A stretch of 64,000 nucleotides of DNA, taken from Pseudomonas sp. B28(2017) (GTDB lineage Bacteria > Pseudomonadota > Gammaproteobacteria > Pseudomonadales > Pseudomonadaceae). Position 1 is the stretch's first letter. Each line of letters opens with the position of its first letter. Positions 1 through 7,656 of this stretch are shown one piece after another. Both the position numbers and the translations under genes were made by a program. The notes below the pieces were generated by a model. The model was not told the DNA's origin and ran no database searches. It saw only the letters and a program-made list of their open reading frames with translations. Location: NCBI RefSeq assembly GCF_002113025.1, contig NZ_NEJH01000012.1, positions 97,456 through 161,455 on the forward strand, written 5' to 3'.

Positions 1-134
1 ATGCAGCCAATACCGAGTTGCCGGGCGTGGTCAAGGAGTTCGACGATGCGCAAGTGACCGTCGACTTCAACCACCCGCTGGCGGGCAAGACGCTGACCTT
101 TGATGTGGAAATCATTTCCGTCAAAGCGCTGTAA
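1..134 (+). CDS. fkpB: FKBP-type peptidyl-prolyl cis-trans isomerase, C-terminal end (partial)
   Basis: The reading frame is open from base 3 and stops at TAA 132-134. The last ~43 residues read PGVVKEFDDAQVTVDFNHPL followed by AGKTLTFDVEII. This is the signature C-terminus of SlpA/FkpB-type FKBP isomerases, where the NHPLAGKTL segment follows the IF domain. The family catalyses proline isomerisation in protein folding. Only the 3' end is in the window, so the catalytic domain cannot be checked. Its position directly before ispH is the usual gammaproteobacterial lspA-fkpB-ispH order, which supports the call. Confidence 0.85.
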   Translation, partial: AANTELPGVVKEFDDAQVTVDFNHPLAGKTLTFDVEIISVKAL

Positions 135-142
135 CTGCTTTT

Positions 143-244
143 CTGTAGGAGCGAGCTCGCTCGCGATGATCGTTAACGAATACGCGTTCTTCTGGATTAA
201 CGCGTTGTCCTTTAGTTTTTCGCGAGCAAGCTCGCTCCTACAGG
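143..244. repeat. REPIN: two inverted REP sequences between fkpB and ispH
   Basis: The left arm TGTAGGAGCGAGCTCGCTCG (from about 144) and the right arm CGAGCAAGCTCGCTCCTACA (222-241) are inverted copies of one REP unit, about 50 bases apart. Similar pairs recur at 32181-32278 and 35193-35300, and single units at 5943, 14359 and 37679. This is the typical extragenic palindromic repeat of fluorescent pseudomonads, which is moved by RAYT transposases encoded elsewhere. No RAYT gene is in this window. Confidence 0.85.
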
Positions 245-263
245 GCAAGATACGAGGCACAGC

Positions 264-1211
264 ATGCAAATCAAACTCGCCAATCCCCGTGGCTTCTGCG
301 CCGGTGTGGACCGGGCGATCGAAATCGTCAACCGCGCCCTGGAAGTCTTCGGGCCGCCGATCTACGTACGGCATGAAGTGGTCCACAACAAATTTGTCGT
401 TGAGGACCTGCGCTCCCGTGGTGCGATCTTCGTCGAAGAGCTGGATCAGGTACCGGACGACGTCATCGTGATCTTCAGTGCCCACGGCGTTTCCCAGGCC
501 GTGCGCAGTGAAGCGGCTGGTCGTGGACTGAAAGTATTCGACGCCACCTGCCCGCTGGTGACCAAAGTCCACATCGAAGTGGCGCGCTACAGCCGTGACG
601 GTCGTGAATGCATTCTCATCGGCCACGCCGGTCACCCGGAAGTCGAAGGCACCATGGGCCAGTACGATGCCAGCAATGGCGGCGCGATCTACCTGGTCGA
701 AGACGAGAAAGATGTCGCGGCGTTGCAGGTAAACAACCCTGAAAAGCTCGCCTTCGTGACCCAGACCACCTTGTCGATGGACGACACCAGCCGTGTTATC
801 GACGCCCTGCGTTCGCGCTTCCCGGCCATCGGTGGGCCGCGCAAGGACGACATTTGCTACGCCACGCAAAACCGTCAGGACGCGGTCAAGCAACTGGCCG
901 ACGAGTGCGACGTGGTGCTGGTGGTCGGCAGCCCGAACAGCTCCAACTCCAATCGCCTGCGCGAATTGGCAGAACGCATGTCCACTCCCGCCTACCTGAT
1001 CGACGGTGCCGAAGACCTGCAAAAGAGCTGGTTCGACGGTGTCGAGCGTATCGGCATCACCGCTGGCGCCTCCGCCCCGGAAGTCCTGGTGCGTGGCGTG
1101 ATCCAGCAATTGCAGGCCTGGGGGGCTACTGGCGCCGATGAATTGGCCGGTCGCGAGGAGAACATCACGTTCTCGATGCCTAAAGAACTGCGCGTTCGCT
1201 CGTTGCTCTGA
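264..1211 (+). CDS. ispH: 4-hydroxy-3-methylbut-2-enyl diphosphate reductase
   Basis: IspH (LytB) catalyses the last step of the MEP isoprenoid pathway, reducing HMBPP to IPP and DMAPP with a [4Fe-4S] cluster in the cytoplasm. The 315-residue product has the family length and begins MQIKLANPRGFCAGVDRAIE, with the first cluster cysteine in GFCAG. Other family marks are HEVVHN, the second cysteine in DATCPLVTKVH, GHPEVEGTMGQ, and the third in the SPNSSNSNRL region (DECDVVLVVGSPNSSNS). The start ATG at 264 fits the conserved N-terminus. The 3' end overlaps the convergent fimT gene by 32 bases. Very secure. Confidence 0.98.
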   Translation: MQIKLANPRGFCAGVDRAIEIVNRALEVFGPPIYVRHEVVHNKFVVEDLRSRGAIFVEELDQVPDDVIVIFSAHGVSQAVRSEAAGRGLKVFDATCPLVTKVHIEVARYSRDGRECILIGHAGHPEVEGTMGQYDASNGGAIYLVEDEKDVAALQVNNPEKLAFVTQTTLSMDDTSRVIDALRSRFPAIGGPRKDDICYATQNRQDAVKQLADECDVVLVVGSPNSSNSNRLRELAERMSTPAYLIDGAEDLQKSWFDGVERIGITAGASAPEVLVRGVIQQLQAWGATGADELAGREENITFSMPKELRVRSLL

Positions 1212-1719
1212 TTTTCTTCCTTTCTTCGCATAACGCCTGCGCAGCCTTGTCGCTGCGCAGGCTGACGCGACCGGTCCGCGCCAACACCACCTGATATTGG
1301 CTCACCGGCTCGCGGATTGCACAAATGTGCAATGTCCCTCCAATCAGTGATTCGCCCTGGCCTCTGAATCGTATAGAGCGTTCGACCGGACCGTTCCCCA
1401 CAATCGACACGCGTGTGCCGTTCTGGCGTTCGGCCAACAGTGGATTGTTGCTGTCCATATCCCCCTTGCCGCTGACATCCAGAATGATCCGCCAGCCCTG
1501 GCTCCAGTCGCCATTGATGCCATGAATCACCACGGCCTGGTTGCGGACGATGGCTTCGGTTCGGGCGGTGCGAATACCGCTGAAAAGAGCCTGTGCCGCT
1601 TGCTCTCTCTGGTTCGACTCGATCAGCGTTGCGAACGCTGGACTGACCAGTTGCAGAACAATTCCTGTAATTGCCAGTCCCATGAGCAGTTCGATCAGGC
1701 TGAAGCCTTGTTGCCGCAT
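1180..1719 (-). CDS. fimT: FimT/GspH-type minor pseudopilin
   Basis: Prepilin-like protein of 179 residues. The start ATG at 1719 follows a GGAGGGAG ribosome-binding site and gives MRQQGFSLIELLMGLAITGI, a type III prepilin leader cut at Gly6-Phe7 by PilD, with Glu at +5 and an N-terminal hydrophobic helix. The rest resembles GspH/FimT minor pilins (an SGIRTARTEAIVRNQ segment and a single C-terminal CEERKK). FimT proteins prime pilus assembly and in some species bind DNA during transformation. It lies opposite to fimU-pilE and overlaps the ispH end by 32 bases. A longer frame exists upstream, but it has no prepilin leader at its N-terminus. Confidence 0.8.
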   Translation of the reverse strand: MRQQGFSLIELLMGLAITGIVLQLVSPAFATLIESNQREQAAQALFSGIRTARTEAIVRNQAVVIHGINGDWSQGWRIILDVSGKGDMDSNNPLLAERQNGTRVSIVGNGPVERSIRFRGQGESLIGGTLHICAIREPVSQYQVVLARTGRVSLRSDKAAQALCEERKKIRATSERAVL

Positions 1720-1847
1720 GACATCTCCCTCCGTGGCGTGCTGTGGCTCGCGCAATCCCTGCGCAAGAAATGGCATCACAAACGTAGCGCATCGCTCGAA
1801 TTGTGCCGCGCAAGAGCAGGTATAGCCGAAGGAAACAGAAGGCCCCG

Positions 1848-2321
1848 ATGGATCATCGTACAAAAGGTTTCACGCTGATCGAGTTACTGGTCGCGATCGC
1901 GATCCTTCTGATTCTGCTGACTCTGGCTGTCCCGGCGTTTACCCGCTCGATGCAAACGACGAGGGCTGATACTGAAATCGCTGATCTGCGACGAGCCCTG
2001 AATTTTGCCCGGCTCGAAGCCATCGATCGGGGCAATGCCACACGGGTGCGTCCGACGGCCGGTGGGGATGTCTGGAGTGGGGAGCTGGCGGTCTACGATG
2101 GTACTGGCGCTTTGGCCAATGTATTGCGGGTTGTTCCGGCGATGAGCGACGGCGCAACTCTGACGCTAACCTCGGGCGTGACTGCCATCGATTTCAACGG
2201 TATGGGCGGATTGTCATCACCGTCCTCAGAGGTGGTGATCAGCTATGGGCGGGGTGCTCAAGGCAGGACGCTGAAAGTGTGTTTGAACGGACGAATTCTA
2301 TTGGGTGGAAGTTGCGGATGA
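1848..2321 (+). CDS. fimU: FimU/GspH-type minor pilin
   Basis: This 157-residue minor pilin belongs to the priming complex at the pilus tip. The ATG at 1848 gives MDHRTKGFTLIELLVAIAIL, a short basic leader with cleavage Gly7-Phe8 and Glu5, followed by ~20 hydrophobic residues. The C-terminus carries two cysteines (KVCLNGRILLGGSCG), as expected for a disulphide-closed minor pilin. The stop overlaps the pilV start (ATGA), so the two are translationally coupled at the head of a six-gene run. FimU rather than a second FimT is inferred from its place before pilV. Confidence 0.8.
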   Translation: MDHRTKGFTLIELLVAIAILLILLTLAVPAFTRSMQTTRADTEIADLRRALNFARLEAIDRGNATRVRPTAGGDVWSGELAVYDGTGALANVLRVVPAMSDGATLTLTSGVTAIDFNGMGGLSSPSSEVVISYGRGAQGRTLKVCLNGRILLGGSCG

Positions 2322-2767
2322 GGATAGGAAGCCAAGGCACGCAGAAGGGCATGACGCTGGTTGAAGTCCTGGTGGCATTAGTCATTCTGGGGGTGGGGTT
2401 GCTAGGGGGCGCGGCGTTTCAGCTCAATGCGCTGAAGTACACGGACAGTGCGCGCATGACCAGTCAGGCCAGTTTTATCGCCTACGACATGATGGACCGC
2501 ATTCGCGCCAACGCCGCTGCGGACTACACCATCGCGCCGCCGGCTACGGGTAATCCGGGTGTTGCCCGGGATCAGGACCTGTTCGACTTCAATTCCAACA
2601 TTGTCAGCTCGCTCGGAGCCACCGCGACGGGCAGTGTCACCGTCAATCAGCAGGTGTACACCATCACGATTACCTGGGACGACTCACGGGCTGCGAATGC
2701 TGCCGACTCGCGGCGCAGCTTCGTCCTGACCAGCCGCACGTCCATTGATCCGGTGGTGATCCCGTGA
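2318..2767 (+). CDS. pilV: Minor pilin PilV
   Basis: The product has 149 residues, MRIGSQGTQKGMTLVEVLVA, with the prepilin cut after Gly11 and Met at +1, Glu at +5. The body contains FQLNALKYTDSARMTSQASF and the AYDMMDRIRAN segment typical of PilV/GspI-like pilins. The start ATG at 2318 overlaps the fimU stop by four bases, and its own stop overlaps the pilW start. It is predicted to join FimU, PilW, PilX and PilE in the priming subcomplex in the inner membrane. Confidence 0.88.
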   Translation: MRIGSQGTQKGMTLVEVLVALVILGVGLLGGAAFQLNALKYTDSARMTSQASFIAYDMMDRIRANAAADYTIAPPATGNPGVARDQDLFDFNSNIVSSLGATATGSVTVNQQVYTITITWDDSRAANAADSRRSFVLTSRTSIDPVVIP

Positions 2768-3471
2768 GTCGTCGCAGCAGAGGCTTTGGCCTGGTCGAGT
2801 TGCTGATCGCCCTGGTATTGAGCCTGATCGTGGTGCTGGGCGTGGTGCAGGTTTTCATCGCGGCCAAAAACACTTATCTCAGTCAGAATGCAGCCGCGAA
2901 CATGCAGGAGGACGCACGTTTCGTGTTGAGCAAAATGATTCAGGAAATCCGCATGGTCGGGATGTTCGGTTGCCTGGAAACGATCACTGATTCAAGTAAG
3001 AAAAGTGATTTCCATAGCAATCGTATAACGCCGATCCGTTGGGACAGTGGCAGTCGCAGTTTGACGCTGGTTACGGCGGATGTTGGCGGCAATGGCGGCA
3101 AGCCGGACTGGACCGTGCTTTCCGATTGTCGAAACAATTCGACGGCCTACAGCGACAGTGCGACTCCTGTGGCAGGGCAACTGGCCTTTCCAATACGGCA
3201 ACTGACCTACAGCTTCAGCAACAACCAACTGCTTATGAGGGGCGGGGCCGCAGCAATGCAGGTATTGGTGGACAACGTAAGCGCTTTTGACGTGAGCTTC
3301 GGCCTGGCCAGCACTGCCACTGATCTGGCTGCCTCCCGCTACAGCAGCAACCCACCGGATCCTGCGCTGATTCGTAGCGTTCGCCTGAGCCTGACGCTCA
3401 CCGATCGGAACCACCGGGTGAGCAATCAAACCTTCAACGCAGTGGCCGCTCTGCGCAACCGCTTGCCATGA
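2764..3471 (+). CDS. pilW: Minor pilin PilW
   Basis: The 235-residue protein starts at GTG 2764, which overlaps the pilV stop as GTGA. Its leader SRRSRGFGLVELLIALVLS has the prepilin cut after Gly7 and Glu5. After the helix come the family segments AAKNTYLSQNAAANMQEDAR and VLSKMIQEIRMVGMFGC. PilW is the largest of the GspJ-like minor pilins and is needed for pilus priming. No frameshift is visible and the length is normal for the shorter fluorescent-group PilW proteins. Confidence 0.88.
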   Translation: MSRRSRGFGLVELLIALVLSLIVVLGVVQVFIAAKNTYLSQNAAANMQEDARFVLSKMIQEIRMVGMFGCLETITDSSKKSDFHSNRITPIRWDSGSRSLTLVTADVGGNGGKPDWTVLSDCRNNSTAYSDSATPVAGQLAFPIRQLTYSFSNNQLLMRGGAAAMQVLVDNVSAFDVSFGLASTATDLAASRYSSNPPDPALIRSVRLSLTLTDRNHRVSNQTFNAVAALRNRLP

Positions 3472-3481
3472 GGGAATGTCA

Positions 3482-3961
3482 ATGAACCGTTCTCCCATGA
3501 CGTATTACACCCAGCGCGGCATGGCGCTGCTGGTCAGTCTGGTGTTTTTGCTCTTGTTGACACTGATTGGTCTTTCATCGATTCAAAGCGCCACCCTGCA
3601 GGAAAAAATGGCCGGTAGCGTCGCCTTGCGCAATCAGTCGTTTCAGAGTGCCGAAGCCGCATTGCGGGTGGGCGAGAGTGCAGTGCAACGGGACAGTTAT
3701 GTGCTACCCGTTTGTAGCGGCATCGTTCAATGTGCACCGCCGTCCGAGTCCTCGACAATTACCGCTGCCGGTTTCAGCGCCTCGTCCGGAGTGACCTGGA
3801 TAGCATCGGGCAACGGCTTTTATGGCGTGCAAAACATCGGTGTCAGCCAAGATGCGGTGAATGTGCCAATCAATACCCAGGCGACGTTGTATCGGGTAAC
3901 GGCAGTAGGCATTGCGGGTCATTCGCGCAGTGTGGTGGAGAGCATCTATGCGAAGTACTGA
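3482..3961 (+). CDS. pilX: Minor pilin PilX
   Basis: This is a GspK-like pilin of 159 residues. Two in-frame ATGs compete: 3476 sits directly on the AGGGA ribosome-binding site, while 3482 lies six bases after it and is preferred. The leader QRGMALLVSLVFLLLLTLIG has cleavage after Gly and, as in PilX, no glutamate at +5. The conserved SAEAALRVGE segment follows the helix. The end overlaps the next gene by 14 bases. In Pseudomonas, PilX normally couples the priming complex to PilY1, which makes the small downstream gene notable. Confidence 0.87.
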   Translation: MNRSPMTYYTQRGMALLVSLVFLLLLTLIGLSSIQSATLQEKMAGSVALRNQSFQSAEAALRVGESAVQRDSYVLPVCSGIVQCAPPSESSTITAAGFSASSGVTWIASGNGFYGVQNIGVSQDAVNVPINTQATLYRVTAVGIAGHSRSVVESIYAKY

Positions 3962-4361
3962 GAGATACATCCGGCGGTGGTCACAATTGTTCGGCGTATT
4001 GGTCGCGCTGAACCTGTCGGTGTCGGCGCACGCTGCCACTCCACCGGATTCGCCAGCACTGAACCGGCCAACCTGCCTGGCGAGTGGTAACTGGTACGGG
4101 TTCTACCACAGCAATCAGGGATTGAAAGCCGTCTGCCTGAGGCTGCCCGATGCAATCAGCGTTAAGATGCTCGACAGCAACGACGATGGCGTGGTCGACA
4201 GCATCGACACGCTGTCCGATGGCGTGATCTTTGTTGGTGAGCATTCGACCCAGGACATCAGCGACAATGGCGGGGCCGTGAACGATGCCACTGGCGACGA
4301 TACGCCGGGGATGGAAAAATCCGGCGATAGCCGTCGCATCATGTGGCGACAAATACAGTAA
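3948..4361 (+). CDS. Small secreted protein in the pilY1 position
   Basis: The product has 137 residues with a signal peptide (basic MRSTERYIRRW, hydrophobic LFGVLVALNLSV, cleavage near SAHA-A). The mature part has three cysteines and one acidic calcium-loop-like motif, DSNDDGVVD (about residues 85-93). The extreme C-terminus, RRIMWRQIQ, recalls the GR-SWRE-type tail I associate with PilY1. In other pseudomonads this slot, between pilX and pilE, holds pilY1 (over 1,000 residues) and pilY2. The von Willebrand and beta-propeller domains of PilY1 are absent. It is either a PilY1 gene with a very large internal deletion or an unrelated PilY2-like secreted protein; I cannot decide from the sequence alone. 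Confidence 0.6.
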   Translation: MRSTERYIRRWSQLFGVLVALNLSVSAHAATPPDSPALNRPTCLASGNWYGFYHSNQGLKAVCLRLPDAISVKMLDSNDDGVVDSIDTLSDGVIFVGEHSTQDISDNGGAVNDATGDDTPGMEKSGDSRRIMWRQIQ

Positions 4362-4375
4362 GTGAGAGTTGAGGC

Positions 4376-4777
4376 ATGCGTAGTACCAACCGCGGTTTTA
4401 CCCTGATCGAAATCATGATCGTGATTGCGATCATCGGGATGGTCATGACCATTGCTGCCCCGAGTTTAACCGAGTACCTGAACAAGGGCCGTCGCGCAGA
4501 AGTGGCGGGGCTGCTCTCGGAGCAGGCGCAGATCCTGGAGCGCTTCTACTCGCAGAAAAATGTCTACACCGATGCGACGGGCCTCAGTGCCGGCAATGAT
4601 TACTACAGCATCACTCCGGCCCTGACCGACCAGGCCTTTCTGCTGACGGCGGTGCGCAAAGCTGGCACGAGCATGGCCACTGACAAGTGCGGTGATCTGA
4701 CCATCACCAACACTGGTGTCCTCGGAATGGTCAACGCAAAATCCGGCCTGACCAGCAAAGATTGCTGGGGGCGCTGA
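4376..4777 (+). CDS. pilE: PilE-type minor pilin
   Basis: The 133-residue type IVa pilin-like protein starts MRSTNRGFTLIEIMIVIAII, with cleavage Gly7-Phe8 and Glu5. The helix is followed by the PilE-like segments AAPSLTEYLNKGRRAEVAGL and LERFYSQKNVYT. The C-terminus has a Cys pair (DKCGDL ... SKDCWGR) that closes a D-loop. It is the last gene of the minor-pilin run, 14 bases after the preceding stop. PilE is a minor subunit linking the priming complex to the PilA fibre, and the major pilin is encoded separately at 26508. Confidence 0.87.
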   Translation: MRSTNRGFTLIEIMIVIAIIGMVMTIAAPSLTEYLNKGRRAEVAGLLSEQAQILERFYSQKNVYTDATGLSAGNDYYSITPALTDQAFLLTAVRKAGTSMATDKCGDLTITNTGVLGMVNAKSGLTSKDCWGR

Positions 4778-4833
4778 GTTTCCTTTTCGGGTGTCCTTTA
4801 CATCCTCTGTCTATTTAACGATTGGATCAGAAC

Positions 4834-5934
4834 ATGACCAGGCAACAGCAAGTGGTGATTGTCGGCGGTGGAGTGATTGGTTTGCTGACGGCCTTCAATC
4901 TCGCCTCCGAAGTGCAAAGCGTTGTGCTACTGGATCGCTCGAGCGTTGGCCAGGAGTCGTCCTGGGCCGGCGGCGGCATCGTTTCGCCGCTTTACCCGTG
5001 GCGCTACAGCCCGGCGGTCACCGCGTTGGCTCACTGGTCCCAGGACTTTTATCCACAATTGGGCGAGCGCTTGTTTGCCGCCACCGGCGTTGATCCTGAA
5101 GTGCACACCACCGGTCTGTACTGGCTGGATCTGGATGACGAGGCTGAAGCGCTGGCCTGGGCTGCCCGGGAACATCGGCCGTTGAGTGCGGTGGATATCT
5201 CTGCAGCGCACGACGCCGTACCGGTACTGGGCGGTGGTTTTTCCCGGGCGATCTACATGGCCGACGTCGCCAACGTACGTAATCCGCGTCTGGTGAAGTC
5301 GCTCAAGGCCGCGTTGCTGGCGCTGCCGAACGTGACGATCCATGAGCAGTGCGAAGTCAGCGGGTTTGTTCGTGACGGCAATAAAGTGGTCGGCGTGCAG
5401 ACCTCCACAGGTACTGTCCTGGGCGATCAAGTCGTCCTGACGGCGGGGGCCTGGAGCGGTGATTTGCTCAAGCATCTTGATCTGACGCTGCCGGTCGAGC
5501 CGGTGAAAGGGCAGATGATTCTCTACAAGTGTGCGGCGGATTTCCTGCCGAGCATGGTCCTGGCCAAGGGCCGTTATGCGATTCCCCGGCGCGATGGACA
5601 CATACTGATCGGCAGTACGCTGGAGCATGAAGGCTTTGACAAGACGCCGACCGGGTCGGCGCTGGAAAGCCTGAAGGCATCCGCGGTGGAGTTGATCCCG
5701 GCGCTGGCCGATGCCGAAGTGGTGGGGCATTGGGCCGGATTGCGCCCGGGATCACCAGAGGGCATTCCTTACATCGGCCCGGTGCCGGGGTTTGACGGGC
5801 TCTGGCTCAACTGCGGCCATTACCGTAACGGGCTGGTGCTGGCGCCGGCATCATGCCAGTTGTTTGCCGATGTGATGCTGGGCCGGGCGCCAATTATCGA
5901 TCCGGCGCCTTATGCGCCTGCCGGGCGGTTCTGA
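4834..5934 (+). CDS. thiO: Glycine oxidase ThiO
   Basis: FAD-dependent amine oxidase that converts glycine to iminoacetate (dehydroglycine) for the thiazole ring of thiamine. The ATG at 4834 (MTRQQQVVIVGGGVIGLLTA) places the Rossmann GxGxxG ten residues in. It is followed by the DAO-family segments SSWAGGGIVSPLYPW, VEPVKGQMILYK and HWAGLRPGSPEGIPYIGPV, and ends with the FAD-binding NCGHYRNGLVLAP. The length of 366 residues is normal. It sits after the pilin cluster, next to pilR, as in other Pseudomonas, but is probably transcribed from its own signals 57 bases after pilE. Confidence 0.92.
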   Translation: MTRQQQVVIVGGGVIGLLTAFNLASEVQSVVLLDRSSVGQESSWAGGGIVSPLYPWRYSPAVTALAHWSQDFYPQLGERLFAATGVDPEVHTTGLYWLDLDDEAEALAWAAREHRPLSAVDISAAHDAVPVLGGGFSRAIYMADVANVRNPRLVKSLKAALLALPNVTIHEQCEVSGFVRDGNKVVGVQTSTGTVLGDQVVLTAGAWSGDLLKHLDLTLPVEPVKGQMILYKCAADFLPSMVLAKGRYAIPRRDGHILIGSTLEHEGFDKTPTGSALESLKASAVELIPALADAEVVGHWAGLRPGSPEGIPYIGPVPGFDGLWLNCGHYRNGLVLAPASCQLFADVMLGRAPIIDPAPYAPAGRF

Positions 5935-5942
5935 CTGGCGGA

Positions 5943-5967
5943 CTGTGGGAGGAGCCTGCTCGCGATG
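5943..5967. repeat. Single REP unit between thiO and pilR
   Basis: GTGGGAGGAGCCTGCTCGCG matches one arm of the TGTGGGAGCGAGCCTGCTCGCG REP subtype seen at 35193-35300 and 37679-37706, but has no inverted partner here. It lies between the convergent 3' ends of thiO and pilR. Confidence 0.7.
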
Positions 5968-5973
5968 GGGGCG

Positions 5974-7311
5974 TCAATCCAGTCCCAGCTTCTTGAGCCG
6001 GTAACGCATCGACCTGAATGACAGATTCAACCGCTGAGCCGCCGCCGTGCGGTTCCAGCGGGTTTCCTCCAGGGCCTGGAGTAGCAGTTGGCGTTCGACG
6101 TTTTCCAGGTAGGTTTGCAGATTGTCGATCCGGGTCAGGTCCGGCAGGCCAGCTTCAGCCCCACAGTTACCTTCGGCCAGGCGTAGGTCGCCGGCTTCGA
6201 TCTGATTGTTCTCACACAGGGTGTGCGCCCGTTCAAGCATGTTTTCCAGTTCCCGCACATTGCCCGGGAAGCGATAGTTTTTCAGCACATCGAGGGCGTG
6301 GGGGTGGAGTCTCGCCGCAGGTTGACCGGTATCGGCGGCCAGGCGCTTGAGCATGTGGCTGGCCAACATTTCGATATCGTCACGACGCTCGCGCAAGGGC
6401 GGCACCCGGAGTTCGATCACGTTCAAACGGTAGTAAAGGTCATGACGAAATCGCCCGGCGGCGACTTCGGCGCCAAGGTCCTTGTGTGTGGCGCAGAGAA
6501 TGCGCACATCCACCGCCACTTCCTGCTGCCCGCCGACGCTGCGTACGGCTTTTTCCTGAATCGCGCGCAGCAGTTTGACCTGCATTGTCAGCGGCAGGTC
6601 AGCCACTTCGTCAAGGAGCAGGGTGCCGCCGTGAGCGGTCTGGAACAGACCGGGTTTGTCTTCGATGGCGCCGCTGAAACTGCCTTTGCGGTGGCCGAAA
6701 AACTCGCTCTCCAACAGTTCCGAAGGAATCGCCGCGCAGTTGATCGGAATGAACGGCTGATTGGCGCGGGGGCTTTGATCATGAATCAGGCGCGCGACCA
6801 ATTCCTTGCCGCTGCCGGATTCTCCGCTGATGTATACCGTCGCATGGCTACTGGCCAGTTTTGTGATGTGTTTACGCAGGTTGCGCATGGGCAATGAGTC
6901 GCCCAGCAAACGACGATCGACGCCAACCCCGCGGGCAGGAAGCAGCAGGGCGCTGGTGACCAGTTCACGCAGGCGGGTAAGGTCCACCGGTTTGGTCAGG
7001 AGGTCGAATGCCCCGGCCTTGAGCACATCGATCGCGGTTTCGAGACTGGCATAGGCGGTGATCATCGCCACTTGGACCTGCGGGTGACGTTGCTGGATGT
7101 GCTGTACCAGCTCCAGGCCGGTACCATCCGACAACTGCATGTCGGTCAGGCATAGATCGAAGCTTTCGCGTTTAAGCAGGGATTGCGCTTCGCCGACGTT
7201 GCGGGCGTTGAACGTCTCCAGCTTCATCCTTCCCAGGGTGATTTCCAGGAGTTCGCGTATGTCCGGTTCGTCATCGACGATCAAGACTTTTTGTCGTGGT
7301 CTCGTGTTCAA
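5974..7311 (-). CDS. pilR: Type IV pilus response regulator PilR (sigma-54 activator)
   Basis: NtrC-type regulator that switches on pilA with sigma-54. Order: receiver domain (KVLIVDDEPDIREL, phosphoacceptor Asp in CLTDMQLSDGTG, Lys in LTKPVD), AAA+ domain (Walker A GESGSGKE, GSFSGA sigma-54 loop, Walker B GGTLLLDEVADLP) and a Fis-type HTH C-terminus (WNRTAAAQRLNLSFRSMRYR). No ATG fits. The TTG at 7311 overlaps the stop of the pilS remnant (TTGA) and gives 445 residues, the size I know for PilR. The regulator looks intact although its partner kinase is destroyed. Confidence 0.9.
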   Translation of the reverse strand: MNTRPRQKVLIVDDEPDIRELLEITLGRMKLETFNARNVGEAQSLLKRESFDLCLTDMQLSDGTGLELVQHIQQRHPQVQVAMITAYASLETAIDVLKAGAFDLLTKPVDLTRLRELVTSALLLPARGVGVDRRLLGDSLPMRNLRKHITKLASSHATVYISGESGSGKELVARLIHDQSPRANQPFIPINCAAIPSELLESEFFGHRKGSFSGAIEDKPGLFQTAHGGTLLLDEVADLPLTMQVKLLRAIQEKAVRSVGGQQEVAVDVRILCATHKDLGAEVAAGRFRHDLYYRLNVIELRVPPLRERRDDIEMLASHMLKRLAADTGQPAARLHPHALDVLKNYRFPGNVRELENMLERAHTLCENNQIEAGDLRLAEGNCGAEAGLPDLTRIDNLQTYLENVERQLLLQALEETRWNRTAAAQRLNLSFRSMRYRLKKLGLD

Positions 7312-7628
7312 CGTGGGTTCCGTCCGTGAGCAAAGGTCATGCAAAAGCAACCGCGTTCCTGGCGTGCCTTGAAGTCTAGGCGGGACAGAATGCTTTCGCC
7401 CGGCTCGCCGGACAGATAAGGCCCCAGGCCCTTGGTTTGGGGGGCGGGGGCTTCGTTATCGAGTGTTTCCAGTGATTTCGGATCGAGCCGTAGCGGCGAC
7501 ATTTGCTCGCGGCGCTGCAGCTGCAGGACGTGTTCGATTACCCGGTTCATTCGCAGAGTGTGGTCTTGAATAATCTGCGTCAGACGTCGATCGACGCCTT
7601 TCAGTTCCTTGGGTGCGCGCGATAGTCT
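7308..7628 (-). pseudogene. pilS: Remnant of sensor kinase gene pilS
   Basis: An open frame of about 106 codons ends four bases inside pilR. Its middle (VDRRLTQIIQDHTLRMNRVI, then EHVLQLQRRE) matches the second helix of the PilS dimerisation domain, just after the missing phosphorylated histidine. Its end (ARQERGCFCMTFAHGRNPR) matches the extreme C-terminus of PilS-like kinases. Everything between (the N, G1 and G2 boxes of the ATPase) and everything before (six transmembrane segments, PAS, H-box) is gone. An in-frame stop at 7629-7631 closes the upstream side, 26 bases from the neighbouring gene. Two deletions are needed to explain this. It could not phosphorylate PilR. Confidence 0.82.
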
Positions 7629-7656
7629 TCAATCGGTCGCCATTTCGGGTGGCACG

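Noticed and set aside
143..244. Repeated short sequence suggestive of a CRISPR array
   Set aside because: The units are inverted REP pairs with variable spacing, not direct repeats with equal spacers, and there are no cas genes.
7308..7550. A functional 80-residue protein starting MNRVIEHVLQ
   Set aside because: It is part of the PilS dimerisation helix and C-terminus; it lacks a plausible start and is better read as a pseudogene.
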